From: Streptomyces formicae
GTDB lineage: Bacteria; Actinomycetota; Actinomycetes; Streptomycetales; Streptomycetaceae
Direction: 5' to 3'
DNA length: 64,000 nt
NCBI RefSeq assembly: GCF_022647665.1
Contig: NZ_CP071872.1
Coordinates: 5,828,001 to 5,892,000, forward strand
This document shows, piece by piece, positions 35,599 to 44,282 of this stretch. The translations under genes were made by a program, and so were the position numbers. Within the stretch, counting starts at the first letter, position 1, and every line of letters starts with the position of its first letter. The notes under the pieces are model-generated. The model was not told where the DNA came from. It did no database searches and was given only the letters and a program-made list of their open reading frames with translations.

Positions 35599-36629
35599 CG
35601 CCGGCTCCTCTTCCTCAGCGCGCTGGTGGTGCGCAGGTTCACGATGCGGTCGGTGGTGATCGCCGCGAGCAGCAGCACACCGGTGATGGCCTGCTGCCAG
35701 AAGGAGTCCACCTTCAGGACGACGAGAGCGCTGCCGATCGTCGTGAGCAGCAGCGCGCCGAGCGCCGCGCCCCAGACCGTGCCGACACCGCCGGTGATGG
35801 CGACGCCGCCGACGACGACCGCACTGACGACGTTCAGCTCCCAGCCGTTGGCCGCGTCGGCGACGACGGTGCCGAAGCGGGCGAGCCACAGGGCCCCGGC
35901 GAAGCCGGCGATCGCGCCGGAGAAGGCGTACGCGGCGAGCACGCGGCGGCGGATGGGGATGCCGGCGAGCCGGGCCGCCTCGGGGCTGGACCCGATCGCG
36001 TACAGCTCCCGGCCGCTGCGGTAGCTGCGCAGGTAGTACGCGGTGCCGGCGAGGACGGCGGCCGAGATCAGCGGCAGGTACGGGATGCCGAGGACGCTGC
36101 CGCTGCCCAGGGCGAGCACGTCGCCGGGGACGTCGGCGGCGTTGATCTGCTCGCCGTGCGCCCAGGCGTGGTCGATGCCCTGGATGACGTAGAGCATGCC
36201 GAGGGTGACGACCAGCGCCGGCACCCGGCCGAAGCTGACCAGCAGCCCGCTGACCAGACCGCACAGGACGCCGAGCCCGATGCCGAGCAGGACGACGGTG
36301 AGGGCGCTGTGGTCGGTGCCCGAGACGAAGGTGCCGCAGGCGAAGGCGGAGAGTCCGACGACGGAGCCGACGGACAGGTCGATGTTGCGGGTGATGACGA
36401 CGACGGACTGGCCGGCGACGAGCAGCACCAGGATCGAGGAGTTGAGCAGCAGGTCCTTGATGCCCTGGTCGTCCAGGAAGGAGGGGTTGGCCGCCCAGGT
36501 GGCCAGGATCAGCGCCACGAGTGCGCCGCCGATGCTCAGCTCGCGGGCGCGGAAGACCAGGTCCATGAGCGAACGCGCCGAGCGGTCCGTCTCCGGCGCG
36601 GCAGGCGGGGTTTCCAGGGTGGCCGTCAC
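35595..36629 (-). CDS. rhaP: Rhamnose ABC transporter permease
   Basis: 344-aa permease paralogous to the downstream gene. Core: VLLVAGQSVVVITRNIDLSV near residue 75, GRVPALVVTLGMLYVIQGID near 130, loop VSAVVVGGVAITGGVGTVWG near 270. About nine membrane spans. GTG at 36629 is selected because AAAGGA stands 7-8 bp upstream; the upstream frame is Pro/Arg-rich and unlike the family. 112 bp separate it from the ATPase gene. Confidence 0.88.
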   Translation of the reverse strand: MTATLETPPAAPETDRSARSLMDLVFRARELSIGGALVALILATWAANPSFLDDQGIKDLLLNSSILVLLVAGQSVVVITRNIDLSVGSVVGLSAFACGTFVSGTDHSALTVVLLGIGLGVLCGLVSGLLVSFGRVPALVVTLGMLYVIQGIDHAWAHGEQINAADVPGDVLALGSGSVLGIPYLPLISAAVLAGTAYYLRSYRSGRELYAIGSSPEAARLAGIPIRRRVLAAYAFSGAIAGFAGALWLARFGTVVADAANGWELNVVSAVVVGGVAITGGVGTVWGAALGALLLTTIGSALVVLKVDSFWQQAITGVLLLAAITTDRIVNLRTTSALRKRSRR

Positions 36630-36741
36630 GCCGCTGTCCTTTCGTGTGAGCCGCCGCGAGGGCGGGTGCGGGGGCCGGCGGGGAGGTCGCCCGCGGCCGG
36701 GCGGCGCGGCGGGCGAGGGCTGCGGAGGCCGGGCGGGCCCG

Positions 36742-38268
36742 TCATGCCGCCCTCCCGGCACCGCTGCGGCCGGTCGCCGCGGCCATGACCGTCTCCTCGC
36801 TGGCCTCGTCGCGCGGGATCTCCGCGACGAGCCGGCCCTCGTGCATCACCAGCACCCGGTCGGCCATGCCGAGGACCTCGGGCAGGTCGGAGGAGACCAT
36901 CAGCACGGCGAGCCCCTCGGCGGCGAGCGAGGAGAGCAGCCGGTGCACCTCGGCCTTGGTGCCGACGTCGATGCCGCGCGTGGGCTCGTCGACGATGAGC
37001 ACCGTCGGGTCGGTGGCCAGCCACTTGGCGAGGACCACCTTCTGCTGGTTGCCGCCGGAGAGCACGCCGACCGCGTCGCCGAGCGTGTTGTACTTCAGCT
37101 GGAGCTTCACGGCCCAGTCGGTGGCCCGGGCCCGCTCCAGGGTGCGGCGGACCAGGCCGCCGCTGCCGAGGCTGCCGAGCCCGGTGAGTCCGATGTTGCG
37201 CTCGATGGACGCCTCCATCACGAGCCCGCGCTGGCGCCGGTCCTCCGGTACGAGGGCGACTCCGGCGGCCATCGCGGCGGTCGGTGAACCGGCGCGCAGC
37301 GCCGTGCCGTTCACGTGCACCTCGCCCGCGTCGGCGCGGTCCACGCCGAAGACGGCCTGGACGACCTCGGAGCGGCCGGCGCCGACGAGTCCGGCGAGGG
37401 CGACGATCTCGCCGCGGCGGACCTCGAACGACACGTCCCGGAAGACTCCTTCGCGGGTGAGCCGGCGTACCGACAGCGCGGTCTCGCCGACGGTGGTGGC
37501 CTGCTTGGGGTAGAGCTCGTCCAGGTCGCGGCCGACCATGCGGCGCACGAGGTCGTCCTCGGTGAGTCCTTCGAGCGGTTCGGAGGCGACCCAGCGGCCG
37601 TCGCGCAGCGTCGTGACGCGCTGGCAGAGCTGGAAGATCTCCTCCAGCCGGTGCGAGATGAACAGGACGGCGGCGCCGGCGGCGCGCAGCGTCCTGACGA
37701 CCGAGAACAGCCGGGCGGTCTCGCTGCCGGTGAGCGCCGCGGTGGGCTCGTCCATGATCAGGACACGGGCGTCGAAGGAGAGCGCCTTGGCGATCTCGAC
37801 GATCTGCTGGTCGGCGATGGACAGCCCGCGGGCGAGCCGGCCGGGGTCGAGGTCGACGCCGAGGCGGGCCATCAGGGCCGCGGTCGCGTCGTGGACGGAC
37901 CTGCGGTCGATCCGGCCGAGGGAGAGCCGCGGCTGGCGGCCCATGAAGATGTTCTCGGCGATCGACAGGTCGGGGAAGAGCGTGGGCTCCTGGTAGATGA
38001 CCGCGATGCCGGCGTCGCGGGCGTCGGCAGGGCCGTGGAAGACGACCGGCTTGCCGTCGAGCAGCACCTGGCCGGTGTCGGGGCGGTGCACCCCGGCCAG
38101 GGTCTTGATGAGGGTCGACTTGCCCGCGCCGTTCTCGCCCGCGAGCGCATGGACCTCGCCCGGGAGCAGGTGCAGGGAGACGTCCTGCAGGGCCCGTACG
38201 GCACCGAAGGACTTGGACACGTCCGTCAGGGCCAGAACGGGGGCCGGGCCCGTGTCGGGCTGGTTCAT
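36742..38268 (-). CDS. rhaT: Rhamnose ABC transporter ATP-binding protein (tandem ABC domains)
   Basis: 508-aa RbsA-type ATPase with two ABC domains. First domain: Walker A GENGAGKSTLIKTLAG near residue 40, C-loop-like LARGLSIADQQIVEIAKAL, Walker B VLIMDEPTAAL. Second domain: degenerate Walker A ALAGLVGAGRSEVVQAVFGV, C-loop VLSGGNQQKVVLAKWL and Walker B VLIVDEPTRGIDVGTKAE. ATG at 38268 has CACGGAG at the right place. First gene of the leftward rhamnose operon; a LacI-type palindrome is 36 bp upstream. Confidence 0.92.
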   Translation of the reverse strand: MNQPDTGPAPVLALTDVSKSFGAVRALQDVSLHLLPGEVHALAGENGAGKSTLIKTLAGVHRPDTGQVLLDGKPVVFHGPADARDAGIAVIYQEPTLFPDLSIAENIFMGRQPRLSLGRIDRRSVHDATAALMARLGVDLDPGRLARGLSIADQQIVEIAKALSFDARVLIMDEPTAALTGSETARLFSVVRTLRAAGAAVLFISHRLEEIFQLCQRVTTLRDGRWVASEPLEGLTEDDLVRRMVGRDLDELYPKQATTVGETALSVRRLTREGVFRDVSFEVRRGEIVALAGLVGAGRSEVVQAVFGVDRADAGEVHVNGTALRAGSPTAAMAAGVALVPEDRRQRGLVMEASIERNIGLTGLGSLGSGGLVRRTLERARATDWAVKLQLKYNTLGDAVGVLSGGNQQKVVLAKWLATDPTVLIVDEPTRGIDVGTKAEVHRLLSSLAAEGLAVLMVSSDLPEVLGMADRVLVMHEGRLVAEIPRDEASEETVMAAATGRSGAGRAA

Positions 38269-38300
38269 GGATGCTCCGTGGAAGGTGCGCCGTGAAGGCG

Positions 38301-38329
38301 CCGTGAAAGGTTTCAATCAAGTTTCACGG
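38301..38329. promoter_or_regulatory. LacI-type operator upstream of the rhamnose transport operon
   Basis: TGAAAGGTTTCA (38304-38315) nested in a wider inverted repeat CCGTGAAA...TTTCACGG (38301-38308 / 38322-38329), 36 bp before the ATPase start. A related TGAAACTTTC lies at 38372-38381. Similar palindromes precede rhaI and the glycosidase genes. Confidence 0.7.
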
Positions 38330-38435
38330 AAGCTAGACGTGCAACACCCGCGGCGTCAATGGGTCAGTTCATGAAACTTTCTCGGCCTACTCGCTCTCTT
38401 GACAGTCCTGTTGGGCAGTCATAGCTTCACGTCGA

Positions 38436-38447
38436 TGAAACGATTCA
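38436..38447. promoter_or_regulatory. LacI-type operator upstream of rhaI
   Basis: TGAAACGATTCA, palindromic at 10 of 12 positions, 32 bp before the rhaI start. Its complement TGAATCGTTTCA nearly repeats TTGAATCGTTCAA found at 58772 before the divergent GH106-like gene. Confidence 0.7.
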
Positions 38448-38479
38448 CATGTCCGCTCGGCCCCCAGGAGAGCTGATCC

Positions 38480-39658
38480 ATGTCCGGTGTATCCGCCGTG
38501 TCCGCCGCCAAGGCGGCTCTCAAGACCCAGGCCATCGAGACGCCGTCGTGGGCGTACGGCAATTCCGGCACGCGCTTCAAGGTGTTCGCGCAGCCCGGAG
38601 TGCCGCGAACCCCGCGCGAGAAGCTCGACGACGCCGCGCGCGTCCACGAGCACACCGGCGTGGCCCCGACCGTCGCCCTGCACATCCCGTGGGACGCGGT
38701 CGACGGCTCCGATGGATACGCAGAGCTCGCCAAGTACGCCGAGGAGCGCGGCCTCGGGCTCGGCGCGATCAACTCCAACGTCTTCCAGGACGACGACTTC
38801 AAGCTCGGCTCGGTCACCCACCCCGACCCGGCCGTGCGCCGCAAGGCCCTCGGGCATCTGCTGGAGTGCGTCGACATCATGGACGCGACCGGCTCGCGCG
38901 ATCTGAAGCTGTGGTTCTCCGACGGCACCAACTACCCGGGCCAGGACGACATCCGGGCCCGCCAGGACCGGCTCGCCGAGGCGCTGGCCGCCGTCTACGA
39001 GCGCCTCGGCGACAACCAGCGGATGCTGCTGGAGTACAAGTTCTTCGAGCCGGCGTTCTACGCCACCGACGTCCCGGACTGGGGCACGGCGTACGCGCAC
39101 TGCCTCAAGCTCGGCCCCAAGGCCCAGGTCGTCGTCGACACCGGCCACCACGCGCCCGGCACCAACATCGAGTTCATCGTCGCGCTGCTGCTGCGCGAGG
39201 GGAAGCTCGGCGGCTTCGACTTCAACTCCCGCTTCTACGCGGACGACGACCTGATGGTCGGGGCGGCCGACCCGTTCCAGCTGTTCCGGATCATGTACGA
39301 GGTGATCCGGGGCGGCGGCTTCGGGCCGGACGTCGCCTTCATGCTCGACCAGTGCCACAACATCGAGGCGAAGATCCCGGCGATCATCCGCTCGGTGATG
39401 AACGTCCAGGAGGCGACGGCGAAGGCCCTCCTCGTCGACGGCGACGCCCTCGCCGCCGCCCAGCGCTCCGGGGACGTCCTCGCGGCCAACGCGGTGCTGA
39501 TGGACGCCTACAACACGGACGTACGCCCGATGCTCGCCGAGGTCCGCGAGGAAATCGGCATCGACCCGGACCCGATGGCGGCGTACGCCCGCTCCGGCTG
39601 GGCCCAGAAGATCGTCGACGAGCGCGTCGGCGGCACCCAGGCGGGCTGGGGGGCGTGA
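38480..39658 (+). CDS. rhaI: L-rhamnose isomerase (RhaI type)
   Basis: 392-aa TIM-barrel metal-dependent isomerase converting L-rhamnose to L-rhamnulose; the length and sequence fit the RhaI (Pseudomonas stutzeri-like) class, not E. coli RhaA. Key stretches: HIPWDAVDG near 75, LKLWFSDGTNYPGQ near 140, LLEYKFFEPAFYATDVPDWG near 190 with the metal Glu, VVVDTGHHAPGTNIEFIVAL near 222, GGFDFNSRFYADDDLMVGAA near 250, and metal ligands Asp/His in FMLDQCHNIEAKIP near 295. First gene of the rightward catabolic operon, divergent from the importer. Confidence 0.95.
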   Translation: MSGVSAVSAAKAALKTQAIETPSWAYGNSGTRFKVFAQPGVPRTPREKLDDAARVHEHTGVAPTVALHIPWDAVDGSDGYAELAKYAEERGLGLGAINSNVFQDDDFKLGSVTHPDPAVRRKALGHLLECVDIMDATGSRDLKLWFSDGTNYPGQDDIRARQDRLAEALAAVYERLGDNQRMLLEYKFFEPAFYATDVPDWGTAYAHCLKLGPKAQVVVDTGHHAPGTNIEFIVALLLREGKLGGFDFNSRFYADDDLMVGAADPFQLFRIMYEVIRGGGFGPDVAFMLDQCHNIEAKIPAIIRSVMNVQEATAKALLVDGDALAAAQRSGDVLAANAVLMDAYNTDVRPMLAEVREEIGIDPDPMAAYARSGWAQKIVDERVGGTQAGWGA

Positions 39659-39724
39659 CCCCGGCGCCGGACCCGCTACGACCCGACGAAGCATGATCCA
39701 GCCCGGAATCGAAGGAAACAGGGA

Positions 39725-41770
39725 ATGACGGACGCAACTCACGAGCGCGTATCCGAGCTGCTCGCCCGCTCGCACCGGCTGGGCGCCGACCCCCGGAACA
39801 CCAACTACGCCGGCGGCAACACGTCGGCCAAGGGCACCGACACCGACCCCGTGACCGGGCAGGACATCGAGCTGATGTGGGTCAAGGGCTCCGGGGGCGA
39901 CCTCGGGACGCTCACCGCCGGCGGGCTCGCCGCGCTCCGGCTCGACCGGCTGCGCGCGCTCACCGGGGTGTACCCGGGCGTGGACCGCGAGGACGAGATG
40001 GTCGCGGCCTTCGACTACTGCCTGCACGGCAAAGGCGGTGCCGCGCCGTCCATCGACACCGCGATGCACGGCCTCGTCGAGGCCGCCCACGTCGACCACC
40101 TCCACCCCGACTCCGGCATCGCGCTCGCCTGCGCCGCCGACGGCGAGGCGCTCACCAAGGAGTGCTTCGGCAACCAGGTCGTGTGGGTGCCGTGGCGCCG
40201 CCCCGGCTTCCAGCTCGGCCTGGACATCGCGGCCGTCAAGGCCGCCAACCCCGCGGCGATCGGCTGCATCCTCGGCGGGCACGGCATCACCGCCTGGGGC
40301 GACACCTCCGAGGAGTGCGAGCGCAACTCGCTGCACATCATCCGCACCGCCGAGGCGTTCCTCGAAGAGCGCGGCAAGGCCGAGCCGTTCGGGCCCGTAC
40401 TCGACGGGTACGGGCCGCTGCCGGAGGCCGAGCGCAAGGCCCGCGCCGCCGCGCTCGCGCCCGTCGTGCGGGGCCTCGCCTCCACCGACCGCCCGCAGGT
40501 GGGCCACTTCACCGACGCGGACGTCGTCCTCGACTTCCTGGCGCGCGCCGAGCACCCACGGCTCGCCGCGCTCGGCACCTCCTGCCCCGACCACTTCCTG
40601 CGCACGAAGGTCCGTCCGCTCGTCCTCGACCTGCCGGCCGGTGCCCCGCTGGAGGAGGCGGTCGCCCGTCTGAAGGAGCTGCACGCCGCCTACCGCGAGG
40701 ACTACCGCGCGTACTACGAGCGGCACGCCGACGCGGACTCCCCCGCCATGCGCGGCGCCGACCCGGCGATCGTGCTCGTGCCGGGCGTCGGCATGTTCAG
40801 CTTCGGCAAGGACAAGCAGACCGCGCGCGTGGCGGGCGAGTTCTACGTCAACGCGATCAACGTGATGCGCGGCGCCGAGGCCGTCTCCTCGTACGCACCG
40901 ATCGAGGAGTCGGAGAAGTTCCGCATCGAGTACTGGGAGCTGGAGGAGGCCAAGCTGCGGCGGATTCCCGCGCCGAAGCCCCTCGCGACCCGGGTCGCGC
41001 TCGTGACCGGCGCCGGTTCCGGCATCGGCAAGGCCATCGCGCACCGGCTGGTCGCCGAGGGCGCGTGCGTGGTCGTGGCGGACCTCAACGCCGAGGGCGC
41101 GGCTGCCGTGGCCGAGGAGCTGGGCGGTCCGGACAAGGCCGTCGCGGTGACGGTGGACGTCACCTCCGAGGAGCAGATCGCCGATGCGTTCGCCGCGGCC
41201 TCGCTCGCCTTCGGCGGAGTCGACCTGGTCGTCAACAACGCCGGGATCTCCATCTCCAAGCCGCTCCTGGAGACGACGGCGAAGGACTGGGACCTCCAGC
41301 ACGACATCATGGCCCGCGGCTCCTTCCTGGTCTCGCGCGAGGCGGCCCGGGTGATGACCGCGCAGGGCTTCGGCGGCGACATCGTCTACATCGCCTCCAA
41401 GAACGGTGTCTTCGCGGGCCCGAACAACATCGCGTACGGCGCCACCAAAGCCGACCAGGCGCACCAGGTCCGGCTGCTCGCCGCCGAACTGGGCGAGCAC
41501 GGCATCCGCGTCAACGGCGTCAACCCGGACGGGGTGGTGCGCGGCTCGGGCATCTTCGCGGGCGGCTGGGGCGCGAAGCGGGCGGCGGTGTACGGCGTGG
41601 AGGAGGAGAAGCTCGGCGAGTTCTACGCCCAGCGGACCCTGCTCAAGCGGGAGGTCCTCCCGGAGCACGTCGCGGGCGCGGTCTTCGCCCTGACAGGCGG
41701 CGACCTGAGCCACACGACCGGCCTCCACGTCCCGGTGGACGCGGGCGTCGCGGCGGCGTTCCTCCGCTGA
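39725..41770 (+). CDS. rhaEW: Bifunctional L-rhamnulose-1-phosphate aldolase / L-lactaldehyde dehydrogenase
   Basis: 681-aa two-domain enzyme. Residues ~1-410 are a class II aldolase (NYAGGNTSAKG, LMWVKGSGGDLGTL, metal His residues in HVDHLHPDSGIALA near 120, ILGGHGITAWG). Residues ~420-680 are a short-chain dehydrogenase: VTGAGSGIGKAIAH binding NAD, NNAGI, and the catalytic Tyr/Lys in IAYGATKADQ. The aldolase yields dihydroxyacetone phosphate and L-lactaldehyde; the dehydrogenase half oxidises the latter to L-lactate in related RhaEW proteins. Followed by rhaB and lutABC, which use the product. Confidence 0.93.
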   Translation: MTDATHERVSELLARSHRLGADPRNTNYAGGNTSAKGTDTDPVTGQDIELMWVKGSGGDLGTLTAGGLAALRLDRLRALTGVYPGVDREDEMVAAFDYCLHGKGGAAPSIDTAMHGLVEAAHVDHLHPDSGIALACAADGEALTKECFGNQVVWVPWRRPGFQLGLDIAAVKAANPAAIGCILGGHGITAWGDTSEECERNSLHIIRTAEAFLEERGKAEPFGPVLDGYGPLPEAERKARAAALAPVVRGLASTDRPQVGHFTDADVVLDFLARAEHPRLAALGTSCPDHFLRTKVRPLVLDLPAGAPLEEAVARLKELHAAYREDYRAYYERHADADSPAMRGADPAIVLVPGVGMFSFGKDKQTARVAGEFYVNAINVMRGAEAVSSYAPIEESEKFRIEYWELEEAKLRRIPAPKPLATRVALVTGAGSGIGKAIAHRLVAEGACVVVADLNAEGAAAVAEELGGPDKAVAVTVDVTSEEQIADAFAAASLAFGGVDLVVNNAGISISKPLLETTAKDWDLQHDIMARGSFLVSREAARVMTAQGFGGDIVYIASKNGVFAGPNNIAYGATKADQAHQVRLLAAELGEHGIRVNGVNPDGVVRGSGIFAGGWGAKRAAVYGVEEEKLGEFYAQRTLLKREVLPEHVAGAVFALTGGDLSHTTGLHVPVDAGVAAAFLR

Positions 41771-41838
41771 CGCCGCGCGGCGGCGTGCGGTCGGGAGCGG
41801 GCAGCGACGTGCCTCCGGGGCACGCCGCTGCCCCGGGC

Positions 41839-41975
41839 CTCGCGTTGCGGGCCGTCCGCGCAAGGCCCCCGCTCGCGTTGCGGGCGGTCGGCCCGTGGTG
41901 GTGCGGCACGCGTTCCTCCACCGGAGCCCGCCGTGTGGGTATCCACCGAGCGGAACGAGCCACCGAGCGGAACGA
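41839..41975. repeat. Two pairs of direct repeats in the rhaEW-rhaB gap
   Basis: CTCGCGTTGCGGGC occurs at 41839-41852 and 41872-41885; CCACCGAGCGGAACGA at 41943-41958 and 41960-41975 (17-bp period). The 272-bp gap between rhaEW and rhaB holds no recognisable gene. Such a long spacer within an otherwise tight operon may carry an internal promoter. Confidence 0.7.
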
Positions 41976-42042
41976 CCGCCCACCACCGAGCCGGCGCCCG
42001 ATCCGCCGCTGCCGAACACCGACCTCGCAAGGACTGACGAGA

Positions 42043-43539
42043 ATGCCACCTCACGACCCTCTCCCCTTCGCCGCCGTCGACCTCGGCGCCTCCAGCGGCC
42101 GCGTCATCGTCGGCCGCGTCGGGCCGGGCACGCTCGGCCTCACGGAAGTGCACCGGTTCCCGAACACGCCCGTACGCACGGGCGGGACGCTGCACTGGGA
42201 CATCCTCGCCCTGTACCGCGGCGTACTCGACGGCCTGCGTGCCGCGGCCCGGGCCACCGGCGGACGGCTCGCGAGCGTGGGGGTCGATTCCTGGGCCGTG
42301 GACTACGGCCTCCTCGACGCCGACGGCGCGCTCATCGGCAATCCCGTGCACTACCGGGACACCCGCACCGAGGCCGTCATCGCGAAGGTCGCCGAGACGC
42401 TGCCCCCCTCCGGCCTCTACGCGGCGACGGGGCTCCAGTACCTCCCCTTCAACACCGTCTACCAACTGGTCGCGGCGCAGGGCACCCCCGCGCTCGCCGC
42501 CGCCCGGGGCCTTCTCCTCATCCCGGACCTGATCGCGTACTGGCTGACCGGCGAGACCGGTACCGAGCTCACCAACGCCTCCACCACCCAGCTGATCGAC
42601 CCGCGCACCCGCGACTGGGCCCGGCCCGTCGCCGACACCCTCGGGATCGATCTCTCGCTCTTCCCGCCGCTGCGCCGGCCCGGCGACCCGGCCGGGGCGC
42701 TGCTGCCCGAGGTCCTCACGGAGACGCGCCTGACCGGGCCGGTGCCCGTGACCGCCGTGGGGTCGCACGACACCGCGTCGGCCGTCGCGGGCGTGCCCGC
42801 GCGCGGGGAGCGGTTCGCGTACATCGCCACCGGCACCTGGTCGCTGGCCGGGCTCGAGCTGGACGCTCCCGTCCTCACCGAGGACAGCCGCCGCGCCAAC
42901 TTCACCAACGAGCTCGGGGTGGACGGCACCGTCCGCTACCTCCGCAACATCATGGGCCTGTGGCTGCTCCAGGAGTGCCAGCGCGACTGGGCGGCACAGG
43001 GGCAGGCGCCCGATCTCGGCGAGCTGCTGCGCAAGGCGGCCGTGTGCACTCCCCTGCGCTCGGTCGTCGACGCGGGCGACCCCGCGTTCATCGCCCCGGG
43101 CCGGATGCCGGAGCGGATCGCCGACGCCTGCCGCCGCACCGGCCAGCCCGTGCCGCGCGACGCGGCCGAGACGACCCGCTGTGTGCTGGACTCGCTGGCC
43201 CTGGCCCACCGGCGCGCGCTCGCGGACGCCCAGCGGCTCTCCGGCCGGGCGGTCGACACCGTGCACATCGTCGGCGGCGGCGCCCACAACGAGCTGCTGT
43301 GCCAGCTGACGGCCGACGCCTGCGGACTGCCCGTGGTGGCGGGTCCCGCCGAGGCCGCCGCGCTGGGCAACATCCTCGTCCAGGCCCGCACCGCAGGCGT
43401 AATCATCGGAGGTCTGCGTGAATCGCGACAGCTCCTGTGCGAGACTCAGGGCCTACGGCACCACGAACCCATGGGAGACGTCCGAGCATGGGAGCGGGCC
43501 GAGGCCCGTCTCGCCAAGGAGGAACAGCCATGCGGGTAG
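42043..43539 (+). CDS. rhaB: Rhamnulokinase
   Basis: 498-aa FGGY-family sugar kinase phosphorylating L-rhamnulose at O1. ATP/sugar motif AVDLGASSGRVIVGR at the start, VGVDSWAVDYGLLD near 85, QYLPFNTVYQL near 130, AVGSHDTASAVAGVPA near 245, YIATGTWSLAGLEL, and VHIVGGGAHNELLCQLTADA near 410. ATG at 42043 matches the family start. Length is the usual one. The last 10 bases overlap lutA, tying lactate oxidation to rhamnose kinase translation. Confidence 0.95.
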   Translation: MPPHDPLPFAAVDLGASSGRVIVGRVGPGTLGLTEVHRFPNTPVRTGGTLHWDILALYRGVLDGLRAAARATGGRLASVGVDSWAVDYGLLDADGALIGNPVHYRDTRTEAVIAKVAETLPPSGLYAATGLQYLPFNTVYQLVAAQGTPALAAARGLLLIPDLIAYWLTGETGTELTNASTTQLIDPRTRDWARPVADTLGIDLSLFPPLRRPGDPAGALLPEVLTETRLTGPVPVTAVGSHDTASAVAGVPARGERFAYIATGTWSLAGLELDAPVLTEDSRRANFTNELGVDGTVRYLRNIMGLWLLQECQRDWAAQGQAPDLGELLRKAAVCTPLRSVVDAGDPAFIAPGRMPERIADACRRTGQPVPRDAAETTRCVLDSLALAHRRALADAQRLSGRAVDTVHIVGGGAHNELLCQLTADACGLPVVAGPAEAAALGNILVQARTAGVIIGGLRESRQLLCETQGLRHHEPMGDVRAWERAEARLAKEEQPCG

Positions 43540-44282
43540 CGCTCTTCGTCACCTGCGTCAACGACACGCTCTTCCCCCGCACCGGACAGGCGGTCGTCAC
43601 CCTGCTGGAGCGCCTCGGCGTCGAGGTGGACTTCCCGCCGGCGCAGACCTGTTGCGGGCAGCCGCAGTTCAACACCGGCTACCGGCACGAGACCGAGCCC
43701 CTGGTGCGCCGCTACGCCGCCGCCTTCGACGCCCACGACTACGTCGTCACCCCGTCCGGCTCCTGCGCGGCGATGGTCCGCGACAACTACCCCCGCATCG
43801 GCGCCAAGGCCGCCGCCGAGGGGCGCGGCCAGGAGCTCGCCGAGGCAGCGGCGCGCGCGGTCCCGAAGACGTACGAGCTCACGGAGTTCCTGGTCGACGT
43901 GTTGAAGGTGGTGGACGTCGGGGCGTACTACCCGCACGCCGTCACCTACCATCCCACCTGCCACGGGCTGCGGATGCTCGGCCTGGGCGACCGGCCGCGC
44001 AGGCTGCTGGAGCACGTCAAGGGGCTCGAACTGCGAGAGCTGCCGGGTGCCGAGGAGTGCTGCGGCTTCGGCGGCACGTTCGCCGTCAAGAACGCCGCCG
44101 TCTCCGCGGCGATGGGCGCGGACAAGGTCCGCAACATCGCCTCCACCGGGGCCGAGGCCGTGTGCACGGTCGACAACTCCTGCCAGATGCACATCGGCGG
44201 GACGCTCACCCGGCTCGGCTCCACGGTCCGCCCGGTGCACATCGCCGAGATCCTGGCCAGTACGGAGGAGAAGACCCGATGA
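43530..44282 (+). CDS. lutA: L-lactate dehydrogenase complex Fe-S subunit LutA
   Basis: 250-aa subunit with two Cys-rich CCG domains: FPPAQTCCGQPQFNTGY near residue 40 and EECCGFGGTFAVKN near 180; also HPTCHGLRMLG-type Cys near 150. LutABC oxidises L-lactate to pyruvate, here most likely the L-lactate made by RhaEW. ATG at 43530 lies within the end of rhaB and has AAGGAGGAA upstream, an almost perfect ribosome site. Stop overlaps lutB (ATGA). Confidence 0.94.
   Translation: MRVALFVTCVNDTLFPRTGQAVVTLLERLGVEVDFPPAQTCCGQPQFNTGYRHETEPLVRRYAAAFDAHDYVVTPSGSCAAMVRDNYPRIGAKAAAEGRGQELAEAAARAVPKTYELTEFLVDVLKVVDVGAYYPHAVTYHPTCHGLRMLGLGDRPRRLLEHVKGLELRELPGAEECCGFGGTFAVKNAAVSAAMGADKVRNIASTGAEAVCTVDNSCQMHIGGTLTRLGSTVRPVHIAEILASTEEKTR

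Noticed and set aside
38387..42049. ~1220-codon minus-strand frame across rhaI and rhaEW
   Set aside because: Antisense shadow; both plus-strand genes have full catalytic motifs.
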